From assembly GCF_026914185.1 (NCBI RefSeq), contig NC_070573.1, positions 372,001-436,000 of the forward strand: 64,000 nucleotides of DNA, given 5' to 3'. This document shows, piece after piece, positions 1 through 9,453 of the stretch. Position 1 is the first letter of the stretch. The number at the start of each line of letters is the position of its first letter. The notes under the pieces were generated by a model. That model ran no database searches. It was not told the DNA's origin and saw only the letters and a list, made by a program, of their open reading frames with translations. The stretch is from Puccinia triticina. Lineage: Eukaryota; Basidiomycota; Pucciniomycetes; Pucciniales; Pucciniaceae. The translations under genes and the position numbers were made by a program.

Positions 1-170
1 TCATCTCTCAATGACCGGTGTTTACCGGTCATCGAGAGGCACCGGTGTTTACCCGTAATCGCGAGGCTTCAGCTTGATGAAGAGTCAGACCGGTAATCCT
101 CGATGACCAGTGAGGCTTGAATTGGGTTGAGTCATCTTGATGACCGGTCAGACCGGTCATCAATGTCCTT
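1..170. repeat. Cluster of ACCGGT-centred short repeats
   Basis: Several copies of a palindrome-rich motif (GACCGGT, CCGGTCATC, CCGGTGTTTAC) occur in both orientations over about 170 bp, spaced by GAGGC-type linkers. A looser version of the same motif pattern recurs near 17276-17500. It lies downstream of the Myb/SANT-like gene, inside what I infer to be a Harbinger element. No function can be assigned. Confidence 0.5.
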
Positions 171-305
171 ATAGGATAAGCAACAGCCGGGATGAAGAGA
201 AAAAATTGAAGATTGGGCAGAATACAGAAGCAGTGAAACACAGACTCAAGGGATAGCTGTAAAACAGTGTATATACATTGTGTGCGTCAATGGAGTGGGG
301 GAACA

Positions 306-1379
306 TCACGCGAGAAGCTCCTTGGCACAAGCTTGTGTTTGCACAAGAACCTCTTTGGCAAGCCACTTTTGGACTATGTTTGGCGAGGTTGTTTGAACTA
401 ACTTCAGGAAGGTTCGTGCTTTGGTGTTATCTTCAATGATGCTGATGTAGTCAACAAACTCATCGTCCGGGATGTCGTCTCCAAACATTTGCTGAAGTTT
501 TTCAAGGGCGCATTCGGATGAGCTTTCGTTGGTGGTGGGCGAGGTATTGGCAAGTCTGGAAAAATGATTTTGGTTAGAGGCAATAGATAGCATTGCTCCA
601 ACAAGGTCTTTGGATCCCTCCGAAGCCTTTCCAATGGCAGAAATGAGCCCGGTGATCCCATTGCTCAAGATATCATTCTTGCCTTCGCGGATCCTTTTTG
701 GGATGGGTTGACTGGGGGATGGTTGAGCCGAGTTGCCAAGATCCTCCTCCTCATTGACATCAGCTTCCATCGCCAGTTGTCGCTTCAAAGTTGCCAACGC
801 TTTCTTGTGGTTTAACTGAGGGGCTTCTGGGGGGGACAAAGGAAGCTCTGGTTCTTGATATCCTGGGAAGCCGGTATCTGCCAATTCGCCCGACGCAACA
901 GTTCCAAGGAAGACATCTTCGGCGAGGTGGAAGAGTGGGAATGACTTTCCCTTGAGCTTATCGAAATTTCGTCTTGGGTGAGCTGCAAACAGCTCACCCC
1001 AAGTCCTTGGATCTGCGGTTGGAGTCAAGCCTTCTTTGTCCCAACCAAACCCGGACTGGTTGCAAAGAAACTTGAAGTCTTGATATATTTTCCGAATCGC
1101 ACCTTTCTGGTTTTGGATCTGTTGAACATCGAGGCTGGTCCCACAGGCCTTGTTCAAGTCAGCTGCAAGCAGAGGCCAGGCATCCTTCTTCAAGCCAGCG
1201 TTGTCGGTGGCATGTCCATGCCAAGAGTAGTCCAGGACAAGTTCAAGCATCTTTTTCTTCTGGTCGAGGGTCCAGTTATGAGGTTCTTTCCGCTGTTTGG
1301 TGGCTTTGACTGGCTGATTTGTGGCTTTGAGAGGGAGTTTCATTGCTTCTGGCTGGTGTTTAGCACTGGGCTTGGTCAT
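306..1379 (-). CDS. Myb/SANT-like DNA-binding protein, probable Harbinger accessory protein
   Basis: The open frame gives 357 codons from ATG at 1379. Residues about 30-140 form a Myb/SANT-like domain of the type common in fungi and plants: an opening Trp-Thr-x-Asp in helix 1, a WxLLAADLN segment, a QIQNQKGAIRKIYQDFKFL recognition-helix region, then GFGWD and a TADPRTW segment. The middle is Pro/Gln/Ser-rich with basic patches (PKRIREGK) that could serve nuclear import. The C-terminus (EKLQQMFGDDIPDDEF and following) is an acidic helical segment. Such proteins bind the ends of Harbinger transposons and bring the transposase to them. No frameshift or stop is seen, unlike the neighbouring copia. 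A host transcription factor is the alternative, but the nearby transposon terminus argues for a transposon gene. Confidence 0.7.
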   Translation of the reverse strand: MTKPSAKHQPEAMKLPLKATNQPVKATKQRKEPHNWTLDQKKKMLELVLDYSWHGHATDNAGLKKDAWPLLAADLNKACGTSLDVQQIQNQKGAIRKIYQDFKFLCNQSGFGWDKEGLTPTADPRTWGELFAAHPRRNFDKLKGKSFPLFHLAEDVFLGTVASGELADTGFPGYQEPELPLSPPEAPQLNHKKALATLKRQLAMEADVNEEEDLGNSAQPSPSQPIPKRIREGKNDILSNGITGLISAIGKASEGSKDLVGAMLSIASNQNHFSRLANTSPTTNESSSECALEKLQQMFGDDIPDDEFVDYISIIEDNTKARTFLKLVQTTSPNIVQKWLAKEVLVQTQACAKELLA

Positions 1380-1705
1380 AGTTTGTTGGATTGCAGAAGA
1401 AGACAAAGGTGATTGTAGAAGAAGACAGAGGGGAAGTGTGCAGTTTTGGTAATGATGTTGAAGACAAGAGTGGGTTTGGAAATGTGTGCAACACCAAGGA
1501 ATTGTGGAGGCAACCTTTTTATGATGGGAGGAGTCAGTGATTTGAGTTGGATACTGTGGTTGCCGTCAATTTCACAAATCAAGCAGTATCCATTGGTGGT
1601 CATTCTCAAAATTATCAACGTGTGGTACACCATTTCAATTTTGGAGCGGGAAATTGAAATTTTGCAAAAATTTGCGAAAATTGGGGTCTATGGTACAGGC
1701 CCTTA

Positions 1706-2737
1706 GCTAATGATTCAACCCTAGTTAAGTGGACTCAACTTGGGACCAACCTTTCTCAGCTGAAGATTACACTGGACGAAGCGCTTGGCATCTTTTTTCA
1801 AAGCTCTTACAAACCTCTGGCCGGTGTGGATTGGACCACTTTTGTCTTCAGCGTATTGCAAACTCTCAATGCCAAGACGTCCCCGTTGTTGAAAGATGTT
1901 GCGTTGGTGATCCAATTTGCAACAAGCAAGGGCAAGACCAAGGGGAAAACAGCTGATCCAAATTTGATGGACCTTGACCGCATCAATGCTTTCCAAGGCC
2001 GCTCTTCTGGGAAGTACATCAGCCCTCATCTAAGATCCACAATGCCTGATAAATCCCAAGTCAGTCACCCCAGGTTCTTGGTTGATCGGGCCCGTTTCTT
2101 CAAAAGAAAAGGACAGTTGGAGGAACTTTGGGCAAAGCACAGTACTATCTGCGACTACTGCCATAAGGATGGTCACTGGTACCCTGATTGCATTGACTAC
2201 TGGCGAGTGGTGGCATTGAATGAAACTGAACAACCACCAGCTGATTACAACTCAAAGACGTCAACTTACATTCCTCCAAGATGTTCCAAATGTCACGTCC
2301 GCAAAGTTGAATTCCCAAATGTTTCTGAAGGTGTTTTGCTTGACTCCGGTGCTTTGGCTCACGTGAGTGGCGATTCATCCCTCTTCATTCCTGGATTGAA
2401 GCTGAAAAGACCGCAAACGTTCTATCTTGCTGTATCTGAATGCAATGTAACCCTTGACAGAATTGGGACAGTGAAGATACCAACTCCGACAAGGACCATC
2501 ACCATCCATGATGTATATCATGTACCCGGCGTCAATGGTATCATTTTGTCAACTGGCCGCTTGTTGTCGGACGGTTGGAGGTTGTCTTATGAGGGAAAAA
2601 AGGCCACACTATTTGATCCCTTTCTTAACTCCTACTCCACTGTATTTCACAACTACTGTTGGAGCCTGAAAACAGCATGCAATGCTACAATCAAGAAAGT
2701 CACATCAGTACCTTCTTTTGACCCCTATGTCTGGCAT
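1706..2737 (+). pseudogene. copia-1 gag C-terminal part and protease
   Basis: Translation gives the C-terminal half of a UBN2-type copia Gag, a zinc knuckle CDYCHKDGHWYPDC (CX2CX4HX4C, about 2149-2190), then an aspartic protease with the active-site motif LLDSGALAHVSGDS (about 2335-2376). The start of the pre-integrase domain (YVWH, near 2727) follows, and the frame is then cut by a hAT insertion after the target sequence TCTGGCAT. Corresponding segments occur in copia-2 in the same order. The piece is open but truncated at both ends by other elements. Confidence 0.85.
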
Positions 2738-3541
2738 AGGGATGGCAATCGGGCGGGTTTGGGCCGCAATATTAGTGGGCGGGTCGGGCCAGGTCATTTT
2801 TACTGAAATGGCTGCCCAACCTGAGCCTGTTTATTAGTCGGGTCGCCCGTGGGCTGCCGACAGACCCCAGCCAGAAATGATATAATAAAAAAATCTTGTA
2901 TTTTGGTAGGAAGGGTTGATGCAGTGGTTTCTACACCATATGCATCACAGCAAAATACAAAGGAATTGATAAAAAGGAAATATAGGGAGTTGAGTTACAT
3001 TGCCGCAACTCGCTTTGCAGCTAGCTCTTCCTGGCCTTGATCCAGTCTTGAGTGCAGATTAAAGCCTCAACTGATTCCTCTTTCAGGTGCATTTGATAGT
3101 TGTCAAGAACCCGCCCACCCGTAGAGAATGCCAATTCAGAAGCAACCAAGGTAGTTGGGATCATCCAAGGCTCAGGTATTCCTTCATTTCTTTCCAGGTC
3201 GGTACTAGGAGGAACCTCAATGTTGTCCTTGTTCTGAGAGGTTTGCCGCGCCATAGTTGGAGTCTCCGTGGTTTTTGGCGGTCTCACGAAGTCAGATATC
3301 TGGCCAATCGGACTGACTTGCTAGTATATACAATATCTGCTCCGGGGGATCCCGGTGGGCAGGGATACGGGGGGCGCCCGTTGGGCACCCGTCGGGCTAC
3401 CCGGACCCGCCCAATTTCTGCTGCGGGTCTGGCGGGCTGGGTCAACTTTTGAATATTCCCCAAAATGCCGGCCCACGCCCAGCCCAAACCCGGCCGGGTT
3501 CGGGCGGCCCATTGGCGGGCCCGCCCGATTGCCATCCCTAG
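2738..3541. mobile_element. Non-autonomous hAT element (804 bp) with perfect 8-bp target duplication
   Basis: The element starts AGGGATGGCAATCGGGCGGG and ends with its inverted repeat CCCGCCCGATTGCCATCCCT. It is flanked on both sides by TCTGGCAT (2730-2737 and 3542-3549), an 8-bp duplication as expected for hAT. Removing it restores the copia pre-integrase codons YVWH-V. The interior keeps only the C-terminal dimerisation segment of a hAT transposase (minus strand). Confidence 0.92.
3021..3287 (-). pseudogene. hAT transposase C-terminal dimerisation fragment
   Basis: The frame encodes VASELAFSTGGRVLDNYQ and later SVEALICTQDWIKAR, the conserved C-terminal hAT dimerisation signature ([S/A]SE.AFS.GGR followed by EAL.C..DW). 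The catalytic domain and BED finger are absent. It sits wholly inside the 804-bp hAT derivative. About 88 residues are open; a start codon is not evident, so it may be one exon or a relic. Confidence 0.75.
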
Positions 3542-4796
3542 TCTGGCATGTTGCCTAGGACATGCATGTGAGGATATTGTTTGGACGTACCTCCGTGTGA
3601 ATTTCCCCAATCTGAAGCTCAAAGTCACGTCTTTATTTTGTGAGCGCTGTGCGAAGTCAAAGAGCGTTGACAAGAAGACCATGGTACTTGGTTCCCAAAT
3701 TCCCTGGGACAAACCGCTTGACTTCATGGTTTCCGATTAAGGATGGCTAATGGGCAGCCCGGCAACATCCAAACAAGGGGTTTGAGCTATTTCTTGAACG
3801 GGCCTCTCATCTAAATAAATAGTCTAGAACCCCAGAGGCTATCTTGTCTGGTTCATGATCAAAAAAATTGATTGGCGCAATTGGAGCCCGCAGGTGGCCC
3901 ATTGGAAAGCCTGCCCATTAGCCATCCTGATTTCCGATGTTGCAGGACCGTTTGATTACAACATCAGTGGGAGCTGCTACATTGTCACCCTCCGTGATCA
4001 TGCGAGTATGTACACTTACTGTACTTCAATGATTGCTAAATCCAATGTGCCGGCGAGGATCATGTTGTGGATGCATCACATCAAGAATAAGTTTGGGTGT
4101 TATCCGTCTCACCTTTTTTGTGACAATGCCCCCAAATACGTTGAGTCCCTCAAGCCGCTGCTAGAAGAAGCTGGAGTTGCATTAGCTCCAGCAACACCGT
4201 ATAGACCTCAGCAAAATGGAGATGCCGAACGGCTCAACCGCACGTTGGGTGATATGGCCCGTACCCTGTTACATGAAAGCAATTTTCCGCGGAGGTTTTG
4301 GAGTTACGCCTACTCGACGGCAGCCTATATGCACAACAGGATCCCAAGCTCAAGGACGGGCGACAAGTGTGCTGTGCAGCTGTTCTATGGGACTGACCCT
4401 GATCCAAACAGCATCTTCCCTTTTGGAGCCAAGGCCATTGTTCACATACCAAAAGAGCTCGCAATAAACTAGATGAGCGTGCTCAAGAGGGTCTTCTGCT
4501 TGGATATCCGGATGCGGGCCTCGGCTGTTTATTCTGGCTTCCCGTGGAGAAAAGAATGGTCCATTCAGCATCTGTTTGTTTCCCTGACTTCCAGAATTTT
4601 CCAATCAAGAGATATCCCAAAAAGACCAATCTTGAGCTCATCTTGAATAAAATCCTTCTCCAACTTGGGGAAGAGAAGACTGAAGAGTATGCAGCAGAGG
4701 AACAAAAACAGCTTGCTCACCTACATGTTGGACCCAAACACAAGCTTCCAAGGACGATCAAGCAGGCGCTTTCGGCGAAGGACGCGGAGGAATGGT
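3542..4796 (+). pseudogene. copia-1 pre-integrase and integrase core, frameshifted
   Basis: Parts before and after the small hAT insertion at 3738-3930 join as one domain. The zinc-binding half has FCERCAKSKS (about 3636-3665). The integrase core has Asp in MVSDVAGP (spanning the hAT insertion), Asp in FCDNAPKY (about 4118) and Glu in QQNGDAERLN (about 4210-4240). A one-base shift is needed near 3553 to read LGH, and another near 4455 where the frame ends and continues in a different frame as LDERAQEGLLLGYPDAG. The frame stops at 4796. Homologous to residues about 600-870 of copia-2. Confidence 0.82.
3738..3930. mobile_element. hAT-type MITE (193 bp) with perfect 8-bp target duplication
   Basis: Starts TAAGGATGGCTAATGGGCAG and ends in the imperfect inverse CTGCCCATTAGCCATCCTGA. 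Flanked by TTTCCGAT at 3730-3737 and 3931-3938. Excision restores the copia integrase codons for MVSD-VAGP. No coding capacity. Confidence 0.92.
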
Positions 4797-4798
4797 GA

Positions 4799-5795
4799 AT
4801 GGCGGCAACATACGAGATGGGAAAATTTGGTGAGTTGGGGGTCTGGGAACCAGTGGATGCGCACAAAGGCGTGAAGGTGTTGGGCGCACATTGGGTATTC
4901 TCTATCAAGAGGAAGCAAGATGGGTCAGTTGATAAATTCAGAGCAAGATACGTTGCTGAAGGTTTTAATCAGCGGATGGGAGAAGATTGTAACAAGAAAT
5001 ACGCACCTACAGACTTGTTGAACACCCTGCAGCTTCTGATTGTCATTGCACTGAAATACAACTATCCCACTGCAAATTTTGAAGTCAGATCGGCCTACCT
5101 GTATAGTCCTATTGAGGAAGAGGTCTATGTTCAGCCTCCTATTGAAATCTGTCCTGAGCTAAAAGGAAAAGTGATGCTCCTCAAGAAGGTAATTTATTGC
5201 ACAAAGCAGGCGGCGAGGTGCTGGTGGAAATTCTTCAAGCAAACGGTTGAAGGCCTCGGCTTCGCGGCTAGTGAAATAGAACCATTGTTATACCTTTTCA
5301 AGAAAGACACCGGTTTTGTGATTATCTGGTTGCATGTTGACAACGGGTTTGTTTTGGCGTCCAATCAGGGACTGCTGGATGAGCTGCGCAGAGGTATGAC
5401 TATGACCTCGAGATTAAGTGGTCGTCTTCCGTTGAGGGACTAGTTGGCATCAACATAAAAATGAAGAAGAACAGTACGGAACTCAGTCAAAAATTGCTAG
5501 CTGAACAAACAGTTGCCAAATATCACAGGAAGGCTTACCAGCAAGACTTGCCTTTGACGTCAAATGATCTAGAAATTTCTGCAGGCAACCCGATGGATCC
5601 AACGGAATACCGCTCAATTATAGGATTGGCACTCGACCAGATATAGCTTTTCCCGTTAACTTGTTGGCGCGCTTTTCTGCGAATCCATCGGTCAAACATT
5701 GGGAGGCTCTGGATGTTTGATCAGATACGTGAAGAAAACGGTGGATTGAAAATTGGTTTACACGGCGAGCGGGGTGGGTCTTCAGTTGTGGACGG
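4799..5795 (+). pseudogene. copia-1 reverse transcriptase (RVT_2) with lost catalytic residues
   Basis: Typical copia RT blocks are readable: WVFSIKRKQDGSVDKFRARYVAEGF (shortened here), NFEVRSAYLYSPIEEEVYVQPP and a later WLHVDNGFVLAS. The first catalytic Asp (usually DVK[S/T]A) is Glu here, and the HVDD box reads HVDN, so the enzyme would be inactive. A stop occurs at 5441 and a frame change near 5640. The sequence then continues into RPDIAFPVNLLARFSANPS, the start of the connection/RNase H region, until it is cut at 5796 by an LTR. Confidence 0.82.
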
Positions 5796-5848
5796 TGTGG
5801 TGCGCTATCCGGTACACGCGGTGTCAAGATCAAGATTCGTGGCGGCGC

Positions 5849-6811
5849 TGTGGTGCTCCATTCCAAACCATAAGTAGTATTTTATTGCTTTTCTTTACAT
5901 ACATTCATCATTACATTTCCCATTTCCCCCATAACCCTTCACAAATACTTCATTATTATTGCATATTCAGATTCTACGCCAAATTTAACCTATAGTCACT
6001 CATACATAGTACCCCCTTATCTTCAATGGTTCAGTAGTTATATAAGGATATAAGACTTACAGACAACCTACATTCTTCATTAGTTACAATACTCATTTCA
6101 TTAGTAACCTACTTGAATCATTACAGTACATTCCTTTTACATATTTATTCTCACATACTAAACCCTTTACATACATTTCTCATTATGTACTATGCCTATT
6201 GTACACATTACATCATTGGATCTGTGCTTACCTCTTTCAGTAGTGCTCATCATTACAAGTAGTTACTATGTTCTCATCACTCTTCCCCATTAGTACATTC
6301 TTTTATTCCCATAACCAGCATTCCCCTTTCAGCATTGCTCATCATTACATACTGTTACTATGTTCACATCACTCTTCCTCATTTGTACAACCTTCATTCT
6401 CATAGCCAGAACTCCTTATTGTCTGTGCTCATCCTTCCTTCACATAAGAACTGTCTTTCCCCCCTCACTTGTACCTTATGCAGAATTTATAGATAATTTT
6501 AGATACAGAAATTATAAGTGCCCATTCTCATCAACCCCTTGCCATTAAACCTTGCCATTGCATTCCCCACTCTCATCACTCCTCAAACTCTCTTACCCTC
6601 AGTAGCCAGTAGTTAAAGCTCATAGTACTAGCTCCTAAGATCAAGCAGAAATCAGCCACACCTTTTTCTTCTTTTTCTTAGTGTTACTCTCATCCCCTCA
6701 GCATTAGTCAGGAAGGCAGCCTCATCAGCACCCTTGCATAGCTTACATTAGTACTAGTGTTGCTATCCATTTCCCTTCCAAGCTCTATTCTCCCCCTTGA
6801 GTAGTTCCACA
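5849..6811 (+). repeat. gypsy-1 5' LTR
   Basis: Runs TGTGGTGCTCC...GTAGTTCCACA, 963 bp, AT-rich and nearly free of CG dinucleotides. It contains many CATT/CATTACA-type short repeats. The 3' copy at 14642-15604 is the same length and about 99.7% identical by eye. Confidence 0.95.
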
Positions 6812-6813
6812 AG

Positions 6814-6832
6814 TGGTGTCCCAACAGTGGCC
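6814..6832 (+). promoter_or_regulatory. gypsy-1 primer-binding site
   Basis: TGGTGTCCCAACAGTGGCC lies 2 bp inside the 5' LTR; TGG matches the tRNA CCA end. Gypsy-3 has the identical 19 nt at the equivalent place on the minus strand. I cannot name the primer tRNA. Confidence 0.7.
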
Positions 6833-7035
6833 TTTCTATACTTCAGATATCTTCAGCTCTAGTAACACTCTTACCATCAGCTACATACTACTTCACCTAC
6901 ACTCCTCATACTCCTTTCTTTACAAATCAACTCCCTGCTTTTAGAATCAACTTCAACCAACAGTAACACTATCAGCATCTCCACTATCAACCTTCAACAC
7001 CCTTCAGATTTAGAGTCAACTTATCTGCTTCAATC

Positions 7036-9453
7036 ATGTCTGACCAAGGATCTCCCAACACCAATGCTGCTCCCAGTCTTTACCCTCCAGTGGATCCATC
7101 CAGTAATGCTGTAGTTCAGGACTCCACCACTTCCAACACTGGTCAGACTCAGGTTCCTCCCAATGGTCCAGGTTATCAACCTTCTTCCAATGCTCCAGAT
7201 CCCCAGGGTTCTTCTACTCCACAAGTCAACTCCAGTTCTTACAGACCTCCACCTGGACCTCAGACTTCCAGTATCCCTAGATACACAGGATATAGAGATA
7301 CCAATCAGCTTTCAGAAGATTCAGAAGATTTAAATGCACCACCACCCCGCTTTCCCAGGTTCCAGCGCCAAAGGGATGACTCAACACACTCTACCAGGTC
7401 CAACACTCACTTTTTAAATAGGGAACCAGCTATGCCTAGGTATGAGGATCCTGTCAGCAGAGGAGTAAAGATCAAACCCATGGACAAAGAGCTCTTCTTT
7501 GATGGAACCAACATGCCTGTGGAGAAGTTCATTAGAAGGTATGAAAGTGCTGGAAGAGATGATGGTGCTAACTCTAAGGAACTGGCTGGACAAATCATTG
7601 CTTTTATCAAAGGGTTGGACCTTAAGGATGAAGTGGAAGACATGTCAGGCCATGAAAACTTGGATTGGGAAACCCTGAAGAAACAGCTACTCACCAGGTT
7701 TGGAACTTCTCAGCCATTGGTCAGATATACCAGGGAGGATCTCAGGAAACTAGTCTACAAATCTTCCCAGGATGGAGGAATCAGCACCTTGGAAACCTTC
7801 AACACATTCAGAAACAAGTTTGAAACCATCACTCACTACTTGGTAAGAATGGGGTACAGTACCAGCCTGGAGGAATTCAGACACCTTCTTTTGGAAACTC
7901 TTCACAAGGATCTGGATCAAAGAGTTACTAGGAGCTTGATGAGGGACAATCAAATGCTAGCCTCAAAGGATGGAGGTGATATCTTGCCAGACACTGAAAC
8001 TCTTCTTACCTACATTCACCAGGAAGTTTACTCAAGATCAGTGGTCAACAGAAGGACTGAATGGAGGGCAGAAGAGAAATTCACTTTGGACAACTCACCT
8101 AGGACCTTCAAACCCACACCTGCTACTCAGGGAACTGCTCCTACTGCTTCTATTTCTCTGGACAAACAAGTGGAACTCCTTACCAAAAAACTTGCATCCC
8201 TCACTGCTGGCAAAGGACTACCTCCCCACATGGACAAACCTGCTAGGACCTGGCCATTCAAATGCTATTATTGTCATCAGGAAACCCATGGAACCAACAG
8301 CTGCTCTCAACTTGCCCAGGACATGTCTAGTGGTGCTGTTATCAAGGATGGCAGAGATTACAGACTTCCAGACAAATCAGTTATTCCCTGGATTCCAAGC
8401 AGACCAATCAGAACCCCAGTGGAAGAGTACTCTAAAACTAAGCTCACATCTTCTTTTGGCCAACTAGAGGAGGACCCAGCCTATTATCAAACCCACAGTT
8501 ATGAAGCAGACCTTGGAAAGAGGACCAGAAACAACTCTAAGGATCAGGATGAGGAGGAACCAGCCAAGTCAGACAAAAGGATCAGGAAGGAGAAACAGGA
8601 CCTAATGGACATGGATACAGAGGAATTACTTCACATGACACAGCCCCCTACTCCTAGTGCTTCCAAATCCCCTACTTCAAAAGGCTCCCCTCAAGTCAGA
8701 TTCCAGGATAAGGACAAGGATTCAACCACTGCACCTAAGGACAAACCAGTTAAGAAGACCTATTTGGAAAAGACTTTGGCCAAGGAGTACCCAGGAATTG
8801 AGGAGGAAGTGGCTAGTAGGATGTTGACTGCAGGAAAGATGGAGTTGGCCTTTGGAGAAATCTTTGCTATATCACCAGGAGTTACTGACTGTATCAGGAA
8901 GAAGATAACCAACAGAAGGGTCCCATTGGATGGTGTCAAATCAGCAAACTTCACAGACATGGAGGATGGAGAAGAACCAGCACAGGAGCAACCCACTACT
9001 CACTACTCCTGCCCCCTTGGATACATCACCATCACTATTGGAGGAGAGAAACATCAAGCACTCTTGGATACTGGCTCTATGGTCAACATTATTCCTGAAA
9101 CTCTTGCACATAAACTTGGATTAGTACTCACTGCTAAATCTATGAAGCTCACAGGAATTGGAGGTCACCTTACTGATATACCTGGAATTGCTGAAGATGT
9201 GGAGGTAACCATTGGGAAAGTAGTCAGGACAGTTCATTTCTGGGTAGCCAAAGGACCAGTTCAGATGATTATTGGAAAGCCTTTCTTGATGGATGTCTCA
9301 GCTAACATCAACTACAATGGAGCCAGAGGAGAAGCACTTTCAATCATGGATTCAGCTGGTCAGATTTTTTTGGTTCCAATCATACTCCCCAGTAATCAGA
9401 AGTGGGAAACCAGCATACCTTCCAATTCTGGACTGGTAATTTTTTTAGATTGA
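7036..9453 (+). CDS. gypsy-1 Gag-protease
   Basis: An intact frame of 805 codons starts at ATG 7036 after a 224-nt leader. Residues 1-130 are Pro/Ser/Gln-rich and likely disordered. Residues about 150-340 form the Gag capsid-like helical region (FFDGTNMPVEKFIRRYE, then W..LK..LL..FG). A zinc knuckle CYYCHQETHGTNSC (CX2CX4HX4C) lies at about 8260-8300, for nucleic-acid binding in the virus-like particle. The retropepsin active site ALLDTGSMVNIIPE lies at about 9058-9100, with the flap and C-terminal MIIGKPFLMD segment after it. The last codons overlap pol by 52 nt in the -1 frame and contain a slippery heptamer. Codon use avoids CG. Confidence 0.93.
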   Translation: MSDQGSPNTNAAPSLYPPVDPSSNAVVQDSTTSNTGQTQVPPNGPGYQPSSNAPDPQGSSTPQVNSSSYRPPPGPQTSSIPRYTGYRDTNQLSEDSEDLNAPPPRFPRFQRQRDDSTHSTRSNTHFLNREPAMPRYEDPVSRGVKIKPMDKELFFDGTNMPVEKFIRRYESAGRDDGANSKELAGQIIAFIKGLDLKDEVEDMSGHENLDWETLKKQLLTRFGTSQPLVRYTREDLRKLVYKSSQDGGISTLETFNTFRNKFETITHYLVRMGYSTSLEEFRHLLLETLHKDLDQRVTRSLMRDNQMLASKDGGDILPDTETLLTYIHQEVYSRSVVNRRTEWRAEEKFTLDNSPRTFKPTPATQGTAPTASISLDKQVELLTKKLASLTAGKGLPPHMDKPARTWPFKCYYCHQETHGTNSCSQLAQDMSSGAVIKDGRDYRLPDKSVIPWIPSRPIRTPVEEYSKTKLTSSFGQLEEDPAYYQTHSYEADLGKRTRNNSKDQDEEEPAKSDKRIRKEKQDLMDMDTEELLHMTQPPTPSASKSPTSKGSPQVRFQDKDKDSTTAPKDKPVKKTYLEKTLAKEYPGIEEEVASRMLTAGKMELAFGEIFAISPGVTDCIRKKITNRRVPLDGVKSANFTDMEDGEEPAQEQPTTHYSCPLGYITITIGGEKHQALLDTGSMVNIIPETLAHKLGLVLTAKSMKLTGIGGHLTDIPGIAEDVEVTIGKVVRTVHFWVAKGPVQMIIGKPFLMDVSANINYNGARGEALSIMDSAGQIFLVPIILPSNQKWETSIPSNSGLVIFLD

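Larger units (their letters stand above)
1..1702 (-). mobile_element. Right-hand part of a PIF/Harbinger element (left part outside the window)
   Basis: Copia gag codons begin abruptly at 1706. Just before them sits a terminus, GGCCTGTACCATAGACCCC when read inward from 1702, followed by TTA, the typical Harbinger target triplet. A Myb/SANT-like gene lies inside with its 5' end toward this terminus, the same layout as in the complete Harbinger element at 36053-48262. The transposase would then lie left of position 1. The left terminus is not visible, so the superfamily call is an inference from layout and the TTA. A similar terminus (GGGTCTGTACCACAGGG) is seen near 30472. Confidence 0.5.
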
